This document shows, in pieces, positions 51,145-59,416 of a DNA stretch of 64,000 nt; position 1 is the first letter of the stretch; each line of letters starts with the position of its first letter. The translations under genes were made by a program, and so were the position numbers. Location of the stretch: NCBI GenBank assembly GCA_019454145.1, contig CP075366.1:2025564-2089563 (forward strand), given 5' to 3'. The notes under the pieces are model-generated. The model saw nothing but the letters and a program-made list of their open reading frames with translations. It made no database searches and had not been told where the DNA came from. This DNA is from Fimbriimonadaceae bacterium (GTDB lineage Bacteria; Armatimonadota; Fimbriimonadia; Fimbriimonadales; Fimbriimonadaceae).

Positions 51145-52633
51145 CGGCGGCTCCCCCTTGATTAATTTCAAATTTTGCGCCTACGGGAGAGGCCATTGAT
51201 TCACCTTCTGGATAGCTGATTCGCTCGTGTCGAACTGCTCGTAAGGTTCGGCAGAACGATTCGGCAATGATGCCCAAGTCTTTGAAAGTGAGTTCAGATT
51301 CGTCAAGTTGACCATCCGCGCGGGAATTTTCTATGAGCTTGGCGACTAAGAGTTCTAGGCTTTCATCACGGGCAACAACTCGGCTCGCTGCTTCGGTGAT
51401 GTCCGCCAAATGCAGGATCGCTGATTCTCGGCTTTGAGGCTTCGGCCCAGGATAACGGAACCGCTTTTCTAATTCCTGGCCTGGCTCGGCTCCACGCTCT
51501 TCCACTGCGCGGTGATAGAAATAAGTGATTAGGCTAGTGCCATGATGCTGCTCAATTCCATCAATGAGAATTTGTGGCAACTTGTGCTTTTTTGCGAGGT
51601 CAACTCCATCAGATACATGTGCCGCGATAATTTGTGCACTCAGGCTGGGTGAAAGATCATCGTGAATGTTCGGGCCAATCTGGTTTTCGATGAAGTAGTT
51701 GGGTCGTGCAGTTTTGCCGATGTCGTGATAGTAGGCCATCGTCCGACAAAGGAGCGGATTGGCCCCTACGGCCCGCGCTGCCTCCTCTGCGAGGTTTCCA
51801 ACGCCAACGCTATGGGCGTAGGTGCCAGGAGCACGAAGAACGAGTTCTCGGATAAGCGGTTGCTCAGGTGAACAGAGTTCTAATAGAGTCCAGTCGCTGA
51901 CAATATGGAAAAGCTTTTCTAGAACAGCAACGCCAAGCCAGAAAATCGCGGTTGCGATGACGGCGGCAATCATCCCCCACACGGCGGCTTCCCATGCGGG
52001 AGCCACCATTTGGGGCAATACAAGCACCATAGAAGCGCAGATCACCGCTTGCGCCACAACCTGGATGCTCATAGCGCGAATCAAGTCGCTGCGCTGCTTG
52101 AGCGGATTCACAACATGGACAGCAACTGCACCTGCAAGCCATGTTCCAGCGGCGAGTTCCATGGGCAAAGCCCCGGTAATTCCGAGCAAGAGCACACTCA
52201 TGCTCATACCGACTATGCCTATTCCAGGCGTGACCAGGGCGGCGGTCAGCATGGATTGAGCGACAATCGGCGCCATCAGCAGGAAGCCAACACGGCTAAA
52301 CGAAGTCGGATCAATGCTCAAATTGGCAATTTGAGTTCCGCCAACCGCTAAAAACGAGGTGAACCAGACCAATCGCTCGGTGGTGCGGCGAGATTCGTCG
52401 CATGTTTGGTTGGATTTAAGGTGAGCACGGAGCATCAGCCCCGCAATTAATGCAAGGAAGACAGATCCGATATTAGCGGAAACAGATACGGGCCAAGTAC
52501 GGTGCAGAAGTAGGAGCCCTGCCATTGCGCAAGCTCCCACCAATCGAAACGCACCGCGGCTTGCGAGTGCGAAAAAGGACACTTTCCGTTCGCCGGAGAG
52601 TCGTGTCCAATTCTTAATGCTGAAATCAGCCAT
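51092..52633 (-). CDS. 7TM-HD protein, cyclic-di-AMP phosphodiesterase type (PgpH-like), without the extracellular domain
   Basis: 513 residues. Seven membrane helices span about 30-260. The HD domain spans 280-460: RAPGTYAHSVGVGNLAEEAA, YYHDIGKTARPNYFIEN, AAHVSDGVDLAKKHKLP, IEQHHGT and HLADITEAAS. PgpH normally has a large extracellular 7TMR-HDED domain before the helices; here only about 30 residues precede them. It likely degrades c-di-AMP. Its ribosome-binding site is inside a hairpin. Confidence 0.9.
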   Translation of the reverse strand: MADFSIKNWTRLSGERKVSFFALASRGAFRLVGACAMAGLLLLHRTWPVSVSANIGSVFLALIAGLMLRAHLKSNQTCDESRRTTERLVWFTSFLAVGGTQIANLSIDPTSFSRVGFLLMAPIVAQSMLTAALVTPGIGIVGMSMSVLLLGITGALPMELAAGTWLAGAVAVHVVNPLKQRSDLIRAMSIQVVAQAVICASMVLVLPQMVAPAWEAAVWGMIAAVIATAIFWLGVAVLEKLFHIVSDWTLLELCSPEQPLIRELVLRAPGTYAHSVGVGNLAEEAARAVGANPLLCRTMAYYHDIGKTARPNYFIENQIGPNIHDDLSPSLSAQIIAAHVSDGVDLAKKHKLPQILIDGIEQHHGTSLITYFYHRAVEERGAEPGQELEKRFRYPGPKPQSRESAILHLADITEAASRVVARDESLELLVAKLIENSRADGQLDESELTFKDLGIIAESFCRTLRAVRHERISYPEGESMASPVGAKFEINQGGAADEATDPQDHDSESSHQA

Positions 52634-52638
52634 AGGGT

Positions 52639-52656
52639 GCTCCCGTAAGTGGGAGC
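52639..52656 (-). promoter_or_regulatory. Hairpin hiding the ribosome-binding site of the 7TM-HD gene
   Basis: On the minus strand GCTCCC, loop ACTTAC, GGGAGC. The second arm is the Shine-Dalgarno sequence (GGGAG, 6 bases before the ATG at 52633). It lies just after the rpsU stop, so translation of the HD gene may depend on opening this hairpin. Confidence 0.6.
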
Positions 52657-52664
52657 GTACTCAA

Positions 52665-52835
52665 TTAACCGCGTTGTGGGCGACGGCGAGATGCCCGTCG
52701 TCGTTTTTCAGACGGCTTTTCGTAGTGGCTGTGCTCTTTTAATTCTCGGAGCAATCCACTTTGTTGGATTTTCAGATTGAAGCGCTTGAGCGCTTGGTCA
52801 ATCGATTCATTATTGTGAACGCTAACGTAAATCAC
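52665..52835 (-). CDS. rpsU: 30S ribosomal protein S21
   Basis: 56 residues, normal S21 length. GTG start with AAGGA 7 bases upstream. The sequence has IYVSVHNNESIDQALKRFN, LRELKEHSHYEKPSEKRRR and an Arg-rich end, the S21 signature. It heads the 7TM-HD/ybeY/dgkA/corC run. Confidence 0.95.
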   Translation of the reverse strand: MIYVSVHNNESIDQALKRFNLKIQQSGLLRELKEHSHYEKPSEKRRRASRRRPQRG

Positions 52836-52875
52836 GGCAATTCCTTAGAGCGACAAAGATACCGCACTCGGGCAT

Positions 52876-53760
52876 TTATTTGTCGGGTCCAGGTTCTCCC
52901 ATGAATACATAGTCGGCAATTCCTCGGCTAACCATATATCCAGGCTCTGCGGAAATACAAACGACCGACTTACTTTTCATGCCAGCAAGTTGTTGGAGCC
53001 GGTAGTTAATTGCCTGCCCGTACATCACATGTCCAGAACCAGCCGCGATGACCATAATCCACTTGTCGCTCGTCCAATCGTTCGACCAGTCAATAGCTGA
53101 TTTCGCCATTCCTGTATCCCAAGTAACTTGTCCAGCGTAGATGTTGATTCCCCCCATATCGGGTGGATGTCCCCCCATCAAAGCGTTGAAAACTTGCTTG
53201 TGGTTTTCGTTCGAGAGGTCTAGCGAAGGCACCCATTTGCGTTGCATGGCATCGAACGAATCGAATCCTTGTCGAGAAGCTTGGCGCACCCAATCGCGCG
53301 GAACGTTGAGGGCTACGATACGCAGTCGGTTATCCCGAATAACTTCTAAGAGTGGTCGGTAAGCGGCGTAAGAATGGCCCCATTGGGTTTTCCAGTCACT
53401 CGCGGTTTCAAACTCTTCAATTGTCTGGCGACCAGATGAAAGGCCGTAGACCTTCATTTGGTTATCACGGGTGAACATCTCCATACCAACCACAACGTGG
53501 CGGCCACGCTTAACCAAAGCCTGGACTAAATCTGCTTGCGCCCGGTGATGAGTGGGCGTCGCATGAGATTCGCCAACGAGTAGGAACCGGACGTCATCGC
53601 AAGCAGCGGCAATTTCGTCTGGATTCGCTGGTTTGCCGCTTGTCGTGGAGGTGTAGCCTAGATTCGCCGCAACTTGCCCCGGAGTTCCGATATTCAGTTG
53701 ATACGGATCGGGCGGAGTTTGATTTTGCGCGGCGAGAGTCAGGGCTAGAAATGGAACCAT
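52876..53760 (-). CDS. ChaN-like (haem-binding uptake, Tiki-superfamily) exported protein
   Basis: 294 residues. A short hydrophobic N-terminus (MVPFLALTLAAQ) may be a signal. RFLLVGESHATPTHHRAQADLV and VVVGMEMF are the ChaN motifs with the conserved E-S-H and H-H; the C-terminal half ends with AAGSGHVMYGQAI and RG. In Campylobacter ChaN binds haem; other relatives resemble EreA/Tiki proteases. The exact role is open. Confidence 0.85.
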   Translation of the reverse strand: MVPFLALTLAAQNQTPPDPYQLNIGTPGQVAANLGYTSTTSGKPANPDEIAAACDDVRFLLVGESHATPTHHRAQADLVQALVKRGRHVVVGMEMFTRDNQMKVYGLSSGRQTIEEFETASDWKTQWGHSYAAYRPLLEVIRDNRLRIVALNVPRDWVRQASRQGFDSFDAMQRKWVPSLDLSNENHKQVFNALMGGHPPDMGGINIYAGQVTWDTGMAKSAIDWSNDWTSDKWIMVIAAGSGHVMYGQAINYRLQQLAGMKSKSVVCISAEPGYMVSRGIADYVFMGEPGPDK

Positions 53761-53789
53761 GTACTGAGATTACTCAATCAAGCGAATCA

Positions 53790-54788
53790 TTAAGATGGGT
53801 GGGTCAGCATCCGATTTCTCAAAACCTTGCAAATGTCGGCGGCGAAACTTGGCCCGTGATAAACCCAGCCACTATAAACCTGAATCAAATTTGCACCAGA
53901 ATCTAGCCGTTCAACCGCATCTTGGGGAGTCATGATTCCGCCTACGCCAATAAGAGTCATGTCTGTTGGCATGTTGGCCCGTAGATATTTTTGAACCTCA
54001 ACTGCCTTGTTTTTAAGGGGCAATCCACTCAGACCACCGGTTTCTCCTGGATCGGAGCGAAGCATAGAGCGATCAATCGTTGTATTGGTTGCGATGATTC
54101 CGGTCAGTTGCATGTCAACTGCCACTTGAATCACCTCATCAATGGCTTCGTGCTCCAAATCGGGAGCGATTTTTACAAATAGCGGCTTGTTGGAATTGAC
54201 CGCCTTCATTTCCGAAAAGATCTGGGTGAGAGAATCTTTGTCTTGCAGGCTTCGCAATCCTTCTGTATTTGGCGAGCTCACATTGACCACAAAGTAATCT
54301 CCAAATCGGTGCAAAGCCTTGAATGAATAGGCGTAATCAAAATGGGCGTTTTCAAGCGGCGTGATTTTGCTTTTACCGAGATTTATGCCGAGTGGAATTA
54401 CGGGATTGGCTGACTCTAGCCGCTGGGCTAATGCATCTGCCCCCTGGTTATTGAACCCAAACCTATTAATTACTGCTTTTTGATCGGGCAATCTAAATAG
54501 TCGCGGTTTTGGGTTGCCTAGCTGTGCGTGACGGGTTACTGTGCCGATTTCAGCGAAGCCAAACCCGAGATTCCTCCATTGATTGATGCAAAGTCCATCC
54601 TTGTCGAACCCCGCCGCAAGACCGATGGGGTTAGGGAAGCTCACACCAAAAACCGTGCGGGGAACTGAAATCTGGGGTGCCCTAAAAACTCCGCTCGAAA
54701 TCATTCGCAAGCCCAAATGGTGGATTTTCTCGGGATCCATTCGGAAAATGGCAGGTTTGAAAAGCTGATAAAGAGATTGTGAAATCAA
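53790..54788 (-). CDS. pyrD: Dihydroorotate dehydrogenase, quinone-dependent (class 2)
   Basis: 332 residues. The N-terminal helical membrane-binding segment (SLYQLFKPAIFRMDPEKIHH) marks class 2. FMN and substrate motifs: GLAAGFDKDG, EIGTVTRHAQLGNPKPRLFRL, NVSSPNTEGLR (catalytic Ser), TNTT and GVGGIMTPQDA. It oxidises dihydroorotate to orotate in pyrimidine synthesis. A small membrane protein gene overlaps its start by 4 bases. Confidence 0.96.
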   Translation of the reverse strand: MISQSLYQLFKPAIFRMDPEKIHHLGLRMISSGVFRAPQISVPRTVFGVSFPNPIGLAAGFDKDGLCINQWRNLGFGFAEIGTVTRHAQLGNPKPRLFRLPDQKAVINRFGFNNQGADALAQRLESANPVIPLGINLGKSKITPLENAHFDYAYSFKALHRFGDYFVVNVSSPNTEGLRSLQDKDSLTQIFSEMKAVNSNKPLFVKIAPDLEHEAIDEVIQVAVDMQLTGIIATNTTIDRSMLRSDPGETGGLSGLPLKNKAVEVQKYLRANMPTDMTLIGVGGIMTPQDAVERLDSGANLIQVYSGWVYHGPSFAADICKVLRNRMLTHPS

Positions 54789-54931
54789 CGCGATTCTTTT
54801 GTTGGAAGGGCAGGTTTAGCGGTCAGCGTGGGGTTTTGTTCCATAAACGGCAATCCCCAAAACAGGGCGATTCCTGCAATCAAGATTACAATCGGGAGCC
54901 AAGGGATTGAAGGTTTGGTCGGGCTCGTCAT
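54785..54931 (-). CDS. Small single-span membrane protein upstream of pyrD
   Basis: 48 residues from the ATG at 54931. One hydrophobic helix (WLPIVILIAGIALFWGL) between Pro/Thr-rich ends. The stop overlaps the pyrD ATG (ATGA), so it is co-translated. No good ribosome-binding site is seen before it. Function unknown. Confidence 0.55.
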   Translation of the reverse strand: MTSPTKPSIPWLPIVILIAGIALFWGLPFMEQNPTLTAKPALPTKESR

Positions 54932-54963
54932 GTTGCCAAGCGTAAGTATATCCGCCGAATTCA

Positions 54964-55806
54964 ATGGCGTCCGGTAAGATTGCGAGTATGGCGGATGGCT
55001 CGGCGGTTTCAAGTTCAGCAGATACCAGCGGTAGCCGCTTGATTGACTCTCCGCCGTGGAGTTGGATTTACGAGGCTCTCACCTTTATTGGCGAAATCGC
55101 TATTCTGTTTTGGCAAACTCTTAGCCGCTTGCTGACCAAGCCATTTGAATCTAAAGAATTATTCAATCAGATGTCGTTTATCGGTGTTGCCTCTGTGCCG
55201 ATTATCGCCTTGACGACATTTAGTTCAGGTGCCGTTATCGCGCTCTACACTTCACAGATTCTGGTGAAATATGGCGCAAGCAGCTTAGCCGGAGGAACCA
55301 TTGCCTTAAGCGTCACCCGCGAAATCGCTCCTGTTCTGGCAGGAATTATGGTTGCAGCGAGATGCGGTTCAGCCATGGCGGCGCAGATCGGAACCATGAC
55401 GGTTACCGAGCAGATCGACGCCCTACGCGCTTTGCGAGTTCCACCAGTGAACTATCTGGTCATTCCCCGAGTAATCGCCGCTGTGACGATGCTTCCGATT
55501 CTCGCGGTAGTCGGAATGTATTCCGGCATCTTCGGCGGTTACCTTGTAGCCGTGCCATTGAGCGGAATCCCGAGTGGTGCATTTATGCGGTCGCTGGAGC
55601 AGTTCATGACAATGCACGATGTGTGGGCTGGAATGCTGAAAACCGCCGTTTTCGGGCTGATCGTGGCTTTGGTGGCGTGTCAGCAGGGCCTCAGAACATC
55701 AGGTGGAGCCGTGGGCGTGGGTCATGCCACTACAAGAACCGTTGTTATCACGATGGTTCTGATTTATGTAGCGAACTACTTCCTCACCGCTGCTTTGTTT
55801 ACTTAA
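54964..55806 (+). CDS. mlaE: MlaE-family ABC transporter permease
   Basis: 280 residues (272 if the ATG at 54988 is used; neither start has a clear ribosome-binding site). FIGVASVPIIALTTFSSGAVIAL, GGTIALSVTREIAPVLAGIMVAARCGSAMAAQIGTMTVTEQIDAL is the MlaE core, followed by four more helices. It is the membrane part of the phospholipid/ABC transport system of the Mla type. No mlaF or mlaD gene is adjacent, so the system is split. Confidence 0.92.
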   Translation: MASGKIASMADGSAVSSSADTSGSRLIDSPPWSWIYEALTFIGEIAILFWQTLSRLLTKPFESKELFNQMSFIGVASVPIIALTTFSSGAVIALYTSQILVKYGASSLAGGTIALSVTREIAPVLAGIMVAARCGSAMAAQIGTMTVTEQIDALRALRVPPVNYLVIPRVIAAVTMLPILAVVGMYSGIFGGYLVAVPLSGIPSGAFMRSLEQFMTMHDVWAGMLKTAVFGLIVALVACQQGLRTSGGAVGVGHATTRTVVITMVLIYVANYFLTAALFT

Positions 55807-56777
55807 ACTGCAACGGGCTGACCATGGTTTGCTACGGATTCGTAAGCGGCGATCGCAATTCGTGAAGCCCAGAGCCCATCTGCAAGCGTGGATTTTGGCG
55901 CGTGTCCGTTTTCAATCGCACTGATAAAGTCCGCCATCATCAGCGCATCGAGATTAGTTCCTGAACCAGCGAATCCGGCGCCATTCGGCCCGACCATATT
56001 GACGCCTTGGCTAAATAAGTCAAGTTCGACAACACCTTTTTCACCAACAATGTTCAGCTTGACGTTGCCCCACATCGGGTAGTTGGCGGGTTTGCTCCAA
56101 CTGGAATCAATAGTCGCAAACACACCTGAGGCGAACTGCACGGTCACCATCGCTATATCGTCAACAGTCAGGCTGTTCATTTTATTGCCAGTTTGCGCCT
56201 GGACGTTGACCGGGTTTTCATTAAGGAGCCGTCGAAGCAAGTCAGCAACATGAACCACGTGGTCAATCATCGCACCGCCCCCGCTTTGAGCCGGGTCAAC
56301 AAACCAGGAATGAGGGCATCGGCCTTGGTTGGTGGTTGCAAATGCGAGAAGCTTGCCGAGATCACCGTTGAGGATTCTTGATTCGGCATTGAGATAGTTC
56401 GGTGAAAACGGGCAGGGAAACGCAGTTGCAAGAGTGAGTTTTGAACCGGAAATCAGCTTTTCGATTTCATCGGCGTGAGCTGCGTTTGGTGCTATCGGCT
56501 TTTCACAAAGAACGTGTTTGCCAGAGGATATTCCGGCGGCGATATGATCTTTGTGATTCATATTTTCGCTGGCGATCACAACCGCATCCACTTTGCTGAG
56601 GAGTTCGTTTTGGTCGGCAAAAAACGGAATTTCGAATCTATCGGAAAATTCCGAGCCACGGTCTGCCTGGTTGTCAGTGATTCCGACAAGCTCCGCCGTC
56701 GGGTGATTTTTGAGACAACTCGCGAAAGAAGGAGCGTGAACGTGGGCTGCACTGATAATGCCGACTCGAACTGACAT
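55803..56777 (-). CDS. Gfo/Idh/MocA-family oxidoreductase
   Basis: 324 residues. An N-terminal Rossmann part begins VRVGIISAAHVHAPSF, with VLCEKPIAPNAA (the conserved EKP). The C-terminal alpha/beta domain has GGGAMIDHVVHVADLLRRL, matching the family's GGGxxxDxxxHxxD. It is an NAD(P)-dependent dehydrogenase, probably sugar-related; the substrate is unknown. Confidence 0.92.
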   Translation of the reverse strand: MSVRVGIISAAHVHAPSFASCLKNHPTAELVGITDNQADRGSEFSDRFEIPFFADQNELLSKVDAVVIASENMNHKDHIAAGISSGKHVLCEKPIAPNAAHADEIEKLISGSKLTLATAFPCPFSPNYLNAESRILNGDLGKLLAFATTNQGRCPHSWFVDPAQSGGGAMIDHVVHVADLLRRLLNENPVNVQAQTGNKMNSLTVDDIAMVTVQFASGVFATIDSSWSKPANYPMWGNVKLNIVGEKGVVELDLFSQGVNMVGPNGAGFAGSGTNLDALMMADFISAIENGHAPKSTLADGLWASRIAIAAYESVANHGQPVAV

Positions 56778-56812
56778 GGTTTTAGTATGCCCCAGCGGTA
56801 GACTGCAAACCT

Positions 56813-59413
56813 ATGCCCGATAAGAGAATGGTGATCATAGATGGCTACAGCCTGCTGTTTCGGGCGTTTTATGGCACCCGTTTTTTGAGTACAAGCGACG
56901 GACGGCCGACAAACGCATTGTTTGGTTTTGTTTCGATGCTGTTTCAGCTACTAGAAAATATCAAACCCGATTCCATGGTTGTAGCTTTGGATGCTCCAGG
57001 CAAAACATTCCGCCACGCTGAGTATGCGGAATACAAGGGCACGCGCCGCGATACTCCGCAAGAGCTCATCAGCCAGCTAGATTTCTCCCGCGACTTTATC
57101 AATGCCCTTCACATTCCGGTTCTCGAAATGACGGGTTACGAAGCGGATGATATTGTCGGAACCCTGAGTCGCCTCGGAGAAGAAAATGGATACGACACAT
57201 ACATCGTAACGGGCGATTTGGATTCTCTTCAATTAGTAGATAAGTGCGTACACGTGATGACTACTTTGCGTGGGGTCACCGATGTAAAGATTTATGATGA
57301 GGACGCGGTCATGGAGCGGTATGGATTCGGGCCTGATCGAGTCACCGATTACAAAGCTCTTGTCGGCGACACGAGCGATAACATCCCGGGCGTGCCTGGC
57401 ATAGGCGATAAAACTGCGACACTGCTGATCAAGGAATTCGGCACGATTGAACAGATTCTTGAACGGATAGAAGAGGTTCCTGAGAAGTTTCGTAAGAAAA
57501 TTGTTGGGAATGAAGACCAAATGGTCAAAAGTAAATGGCTGGCGACGATTATTCGCGATGTACCTATTGAATACGGGTTTGAGCCGTACCGATTGTCGGC
57601 TGAACAAATTGAAGATGCTCGGAACATGCTCACCAGCCTTGAGTTCCGAAATCCTGCGAAGAAGTTTGAAACCATCATCGCGCCATATCGGGCCGATGGA
57701 GCCCAGTCGGCACCAGTAGAAGTCCAGTCGGTTAGTATTGAAGTTGATTACGAAGATCGTTTGCTCGACCATACGGAACTCACTAAATGGCTCGGTGATG
57801 ATCGCTTCGCGGTGATGACGGCTCAAATCGCCGCTCAGGGCTCACTGCTTGACGATAACGAGCAAATGGCGTTCATTGCCAAAGGTTCGCAAGTTCGGCG
57901 AACCACGCCAGAAGCGGCAAGGGCCGCGTTCCTCTCTGACCCAGGTCGGGCGATTGGTCACGACACAAAAATGTTTTACCGAGGCCAAAGTGAGGTTGAT
58001 GTTCAGCCTGGTTTCGACGCGACTTTAGCCGCCTACGTTCTTCAGACTGGTCGGTCAAATTATGCACTTGCCGAACTTGCCCAAGGTTATCTTGAACTTG
58101 ACCACCAGCCAGTAAAGCCCGAAGACCAAGTCGCCTGTCTCTTCGCGCTCGAAGGGGTTATGCGAGACCGTTTGGAGCGGGAAAAGCAAACGAACGTTCT
58201 TGATAAGATCGAACTACCGCTTGTGCCGATTCTCGCCAGGATGGAAGATTTCGGCATAGAACTCAATTCAGGAACCCTGCGCGAGTTCAGCCGAGACTTG
58301 GAAACGGAAATGATTGCCAGCCAGTCTCAAGCCTGGCAACTCGCAGGGGAAGAGTTCAACCTGCTTTCCCCAAAACAAGTGGGAGAAGTGCTTTTTGAGA
58401 AGATGCAGATACCGGGGGGCAAGAAAACCAAAACGGGTTATTCCACAGGTGCAGACATTCTGCAGGAGCTTGAAGTTGAGCACGAAATCGCATCAGTGAT
58501 TCTGCATTACCGCGAACTTGCCAAGCTAAAGGGAACTTATTCCGATGCTCTGCCGAAATCAATTGGTTCAGATGGGCGAATCCACACCAGCTTCAACCAA
58601 GCCGTTGCCGTAACCGGGCGATTGAGTTCTAACGAGCCAAACCTTCAAAATATTCCGAACCGAACACCGCTTGGCAGAAAAATCCGTCAAGCGTTTGTGG
58701 CGGCTGATGGCTTTACGCTTGGCAGTTACGACTACTCTCAAATCGAACTCAGAATTCTGGCGCACATGTGCCGGGACGAAGCATTAGTGCAGGCATTCAA
58801 CGACCGTGTAGATGTTCACACGGTAACTGCAGCGCTCATGTACGACATTGACCAGTCGGCGGTGACGAAAGAACAGCGTGGATACGCAAAGTTACTCAAC
58901 TACGCGGTTTTGTACGGCGTGACTGGTTATGGCCTCGCTGCGCAGTTGGGGCGCGGATTTAGCGTCGAAGCGGCCAACGGCTTAATTAAGCAGTACAACG
59001 AAAGATTCCCTAAGGTAAAGGCGTTTACCGAAAGCATGGTGGAAGAAGCGCGGAGTAAAGGCTTTACCGTAACTGCCTGCGGGCGTCGCCGTAACTTTCC
59101 GGATATCCATGCCGGCAATCGAAACACGCGCAGCTACGCTGAGCGACAGGCGATGAACGCTCCGATTCAGGGCACCGCCGCGGACATGATCAAGTTGGCG
59201 ATGATTGATGTGCACAAAACCATGAAAAGCTCAGATTCTCGAATGTTGCTACAGGTTCACGACGAGCTTGTCTTTGAATGTGCTGATGACTTCAAGCAAC
59301 TTAAAGAAACCATTCGGTCAAAAATGGAAAACGCCTTGCCGCTTTCAGTTCCCATCGAGGTCGATTTCAAGTTTGGCAAAAACTGGCTTGAAATGACTCC
59401 CGACGGGCTGTGA
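56813..59413 (+). CDS. polA: DNA polymerase I
   Basis: 866 residues. The 5'-3' exonuclease is at 1-290 (VIIDGYSLLFRAFYG; TGYEADDIVGTLSR; GDTSDNIPGVPGIGDKTA). The middle 3'-5' exonuclease-like domain lacks the DxE and other metal carboxylates, so proofreading is absent. The polymerase domain has motif A SYDYSQIELRILAH, motif B RGYAKLLNYAVLYGVTGYG and motif C LQVHDELVFE. It acts in repair and Okazaki fragment processing. Confidence 0.97.
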   Translation: MPDKRMVIIDGYSLLFRAFYGTRFLSTSDGRPTNALFGFVSMLFQLLENIKPDSMVVALDAPGKTFRHAEYAEYKGTRRDTPQELISQLDFSRDFINALHIPVLEMTGYEADDIVGTLSRLGEENGYDTYIVTGDLDSLQLVDKCVHVMTTLRGVTDVKIYDEDAVMERYGFGPDRVTDYKALVGDTSDNIPGVPGIGDKTATLLIKEFGTIEQILERIEEVPEKFRKKIVGNEDQMVKSKWLATIIRDVPIEYGFEPYRLSAEQIEDARNMLTSLEFRNPAKKFETIIAPYRADGAQSAPVEVQSVSIEVDYEDRLLDHTELTKWLGDDRFAVMTAQIAAQGSLLDDNEQMAFIAKGSQVRRTTPEAARAAFLSDPGRAIGHDTKMFYRGQSEVDVQPGFDATLAAYVLQTGRSNYALAELAQGYLELDHQPVKPEDQVACLFALEGVMRDRLEREKQTNVLDKIELPLVPILARMEDFGIELNSGTLREFSRDLETEMIASQSQAWQLAGEEFNLLSPKQVGEVLFEKMQIPGGKKTKTGYSTGADILQELEVEHEIASVILHYRELAKLKGTYSDALPKSIGSDGRIHTSFNQAVAVTGRLSSNEPNLQNIPNRTPLGRKIRQAFVAADGFTLGSYDYSQIELRILAHMCRDEALVQAFNDRVDVHTVTAALMYDIDQSAVTKEQRGYAKLLNYAVLYGVTGYGLAAQLGRGFSVEAANGLIKQYNERFPKVKAFTESMVEEARSKGFTVTACGRRRNFPDIHAGNRNTRSYAERQAMNAPIQGTAADMIKLAMIDVHKTMKSSDSRMLLQVHDELVFECADDFKQLKETIRSKMENALPLSVPIEVDFKFGKNWLEMTPDGL

Positions 59414-59416
59414 GAA

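Noticed and set aside
57233-57826. 197-residue minus-strand frame
   Set aside because: Antisense to polA; no start signal and no domain.
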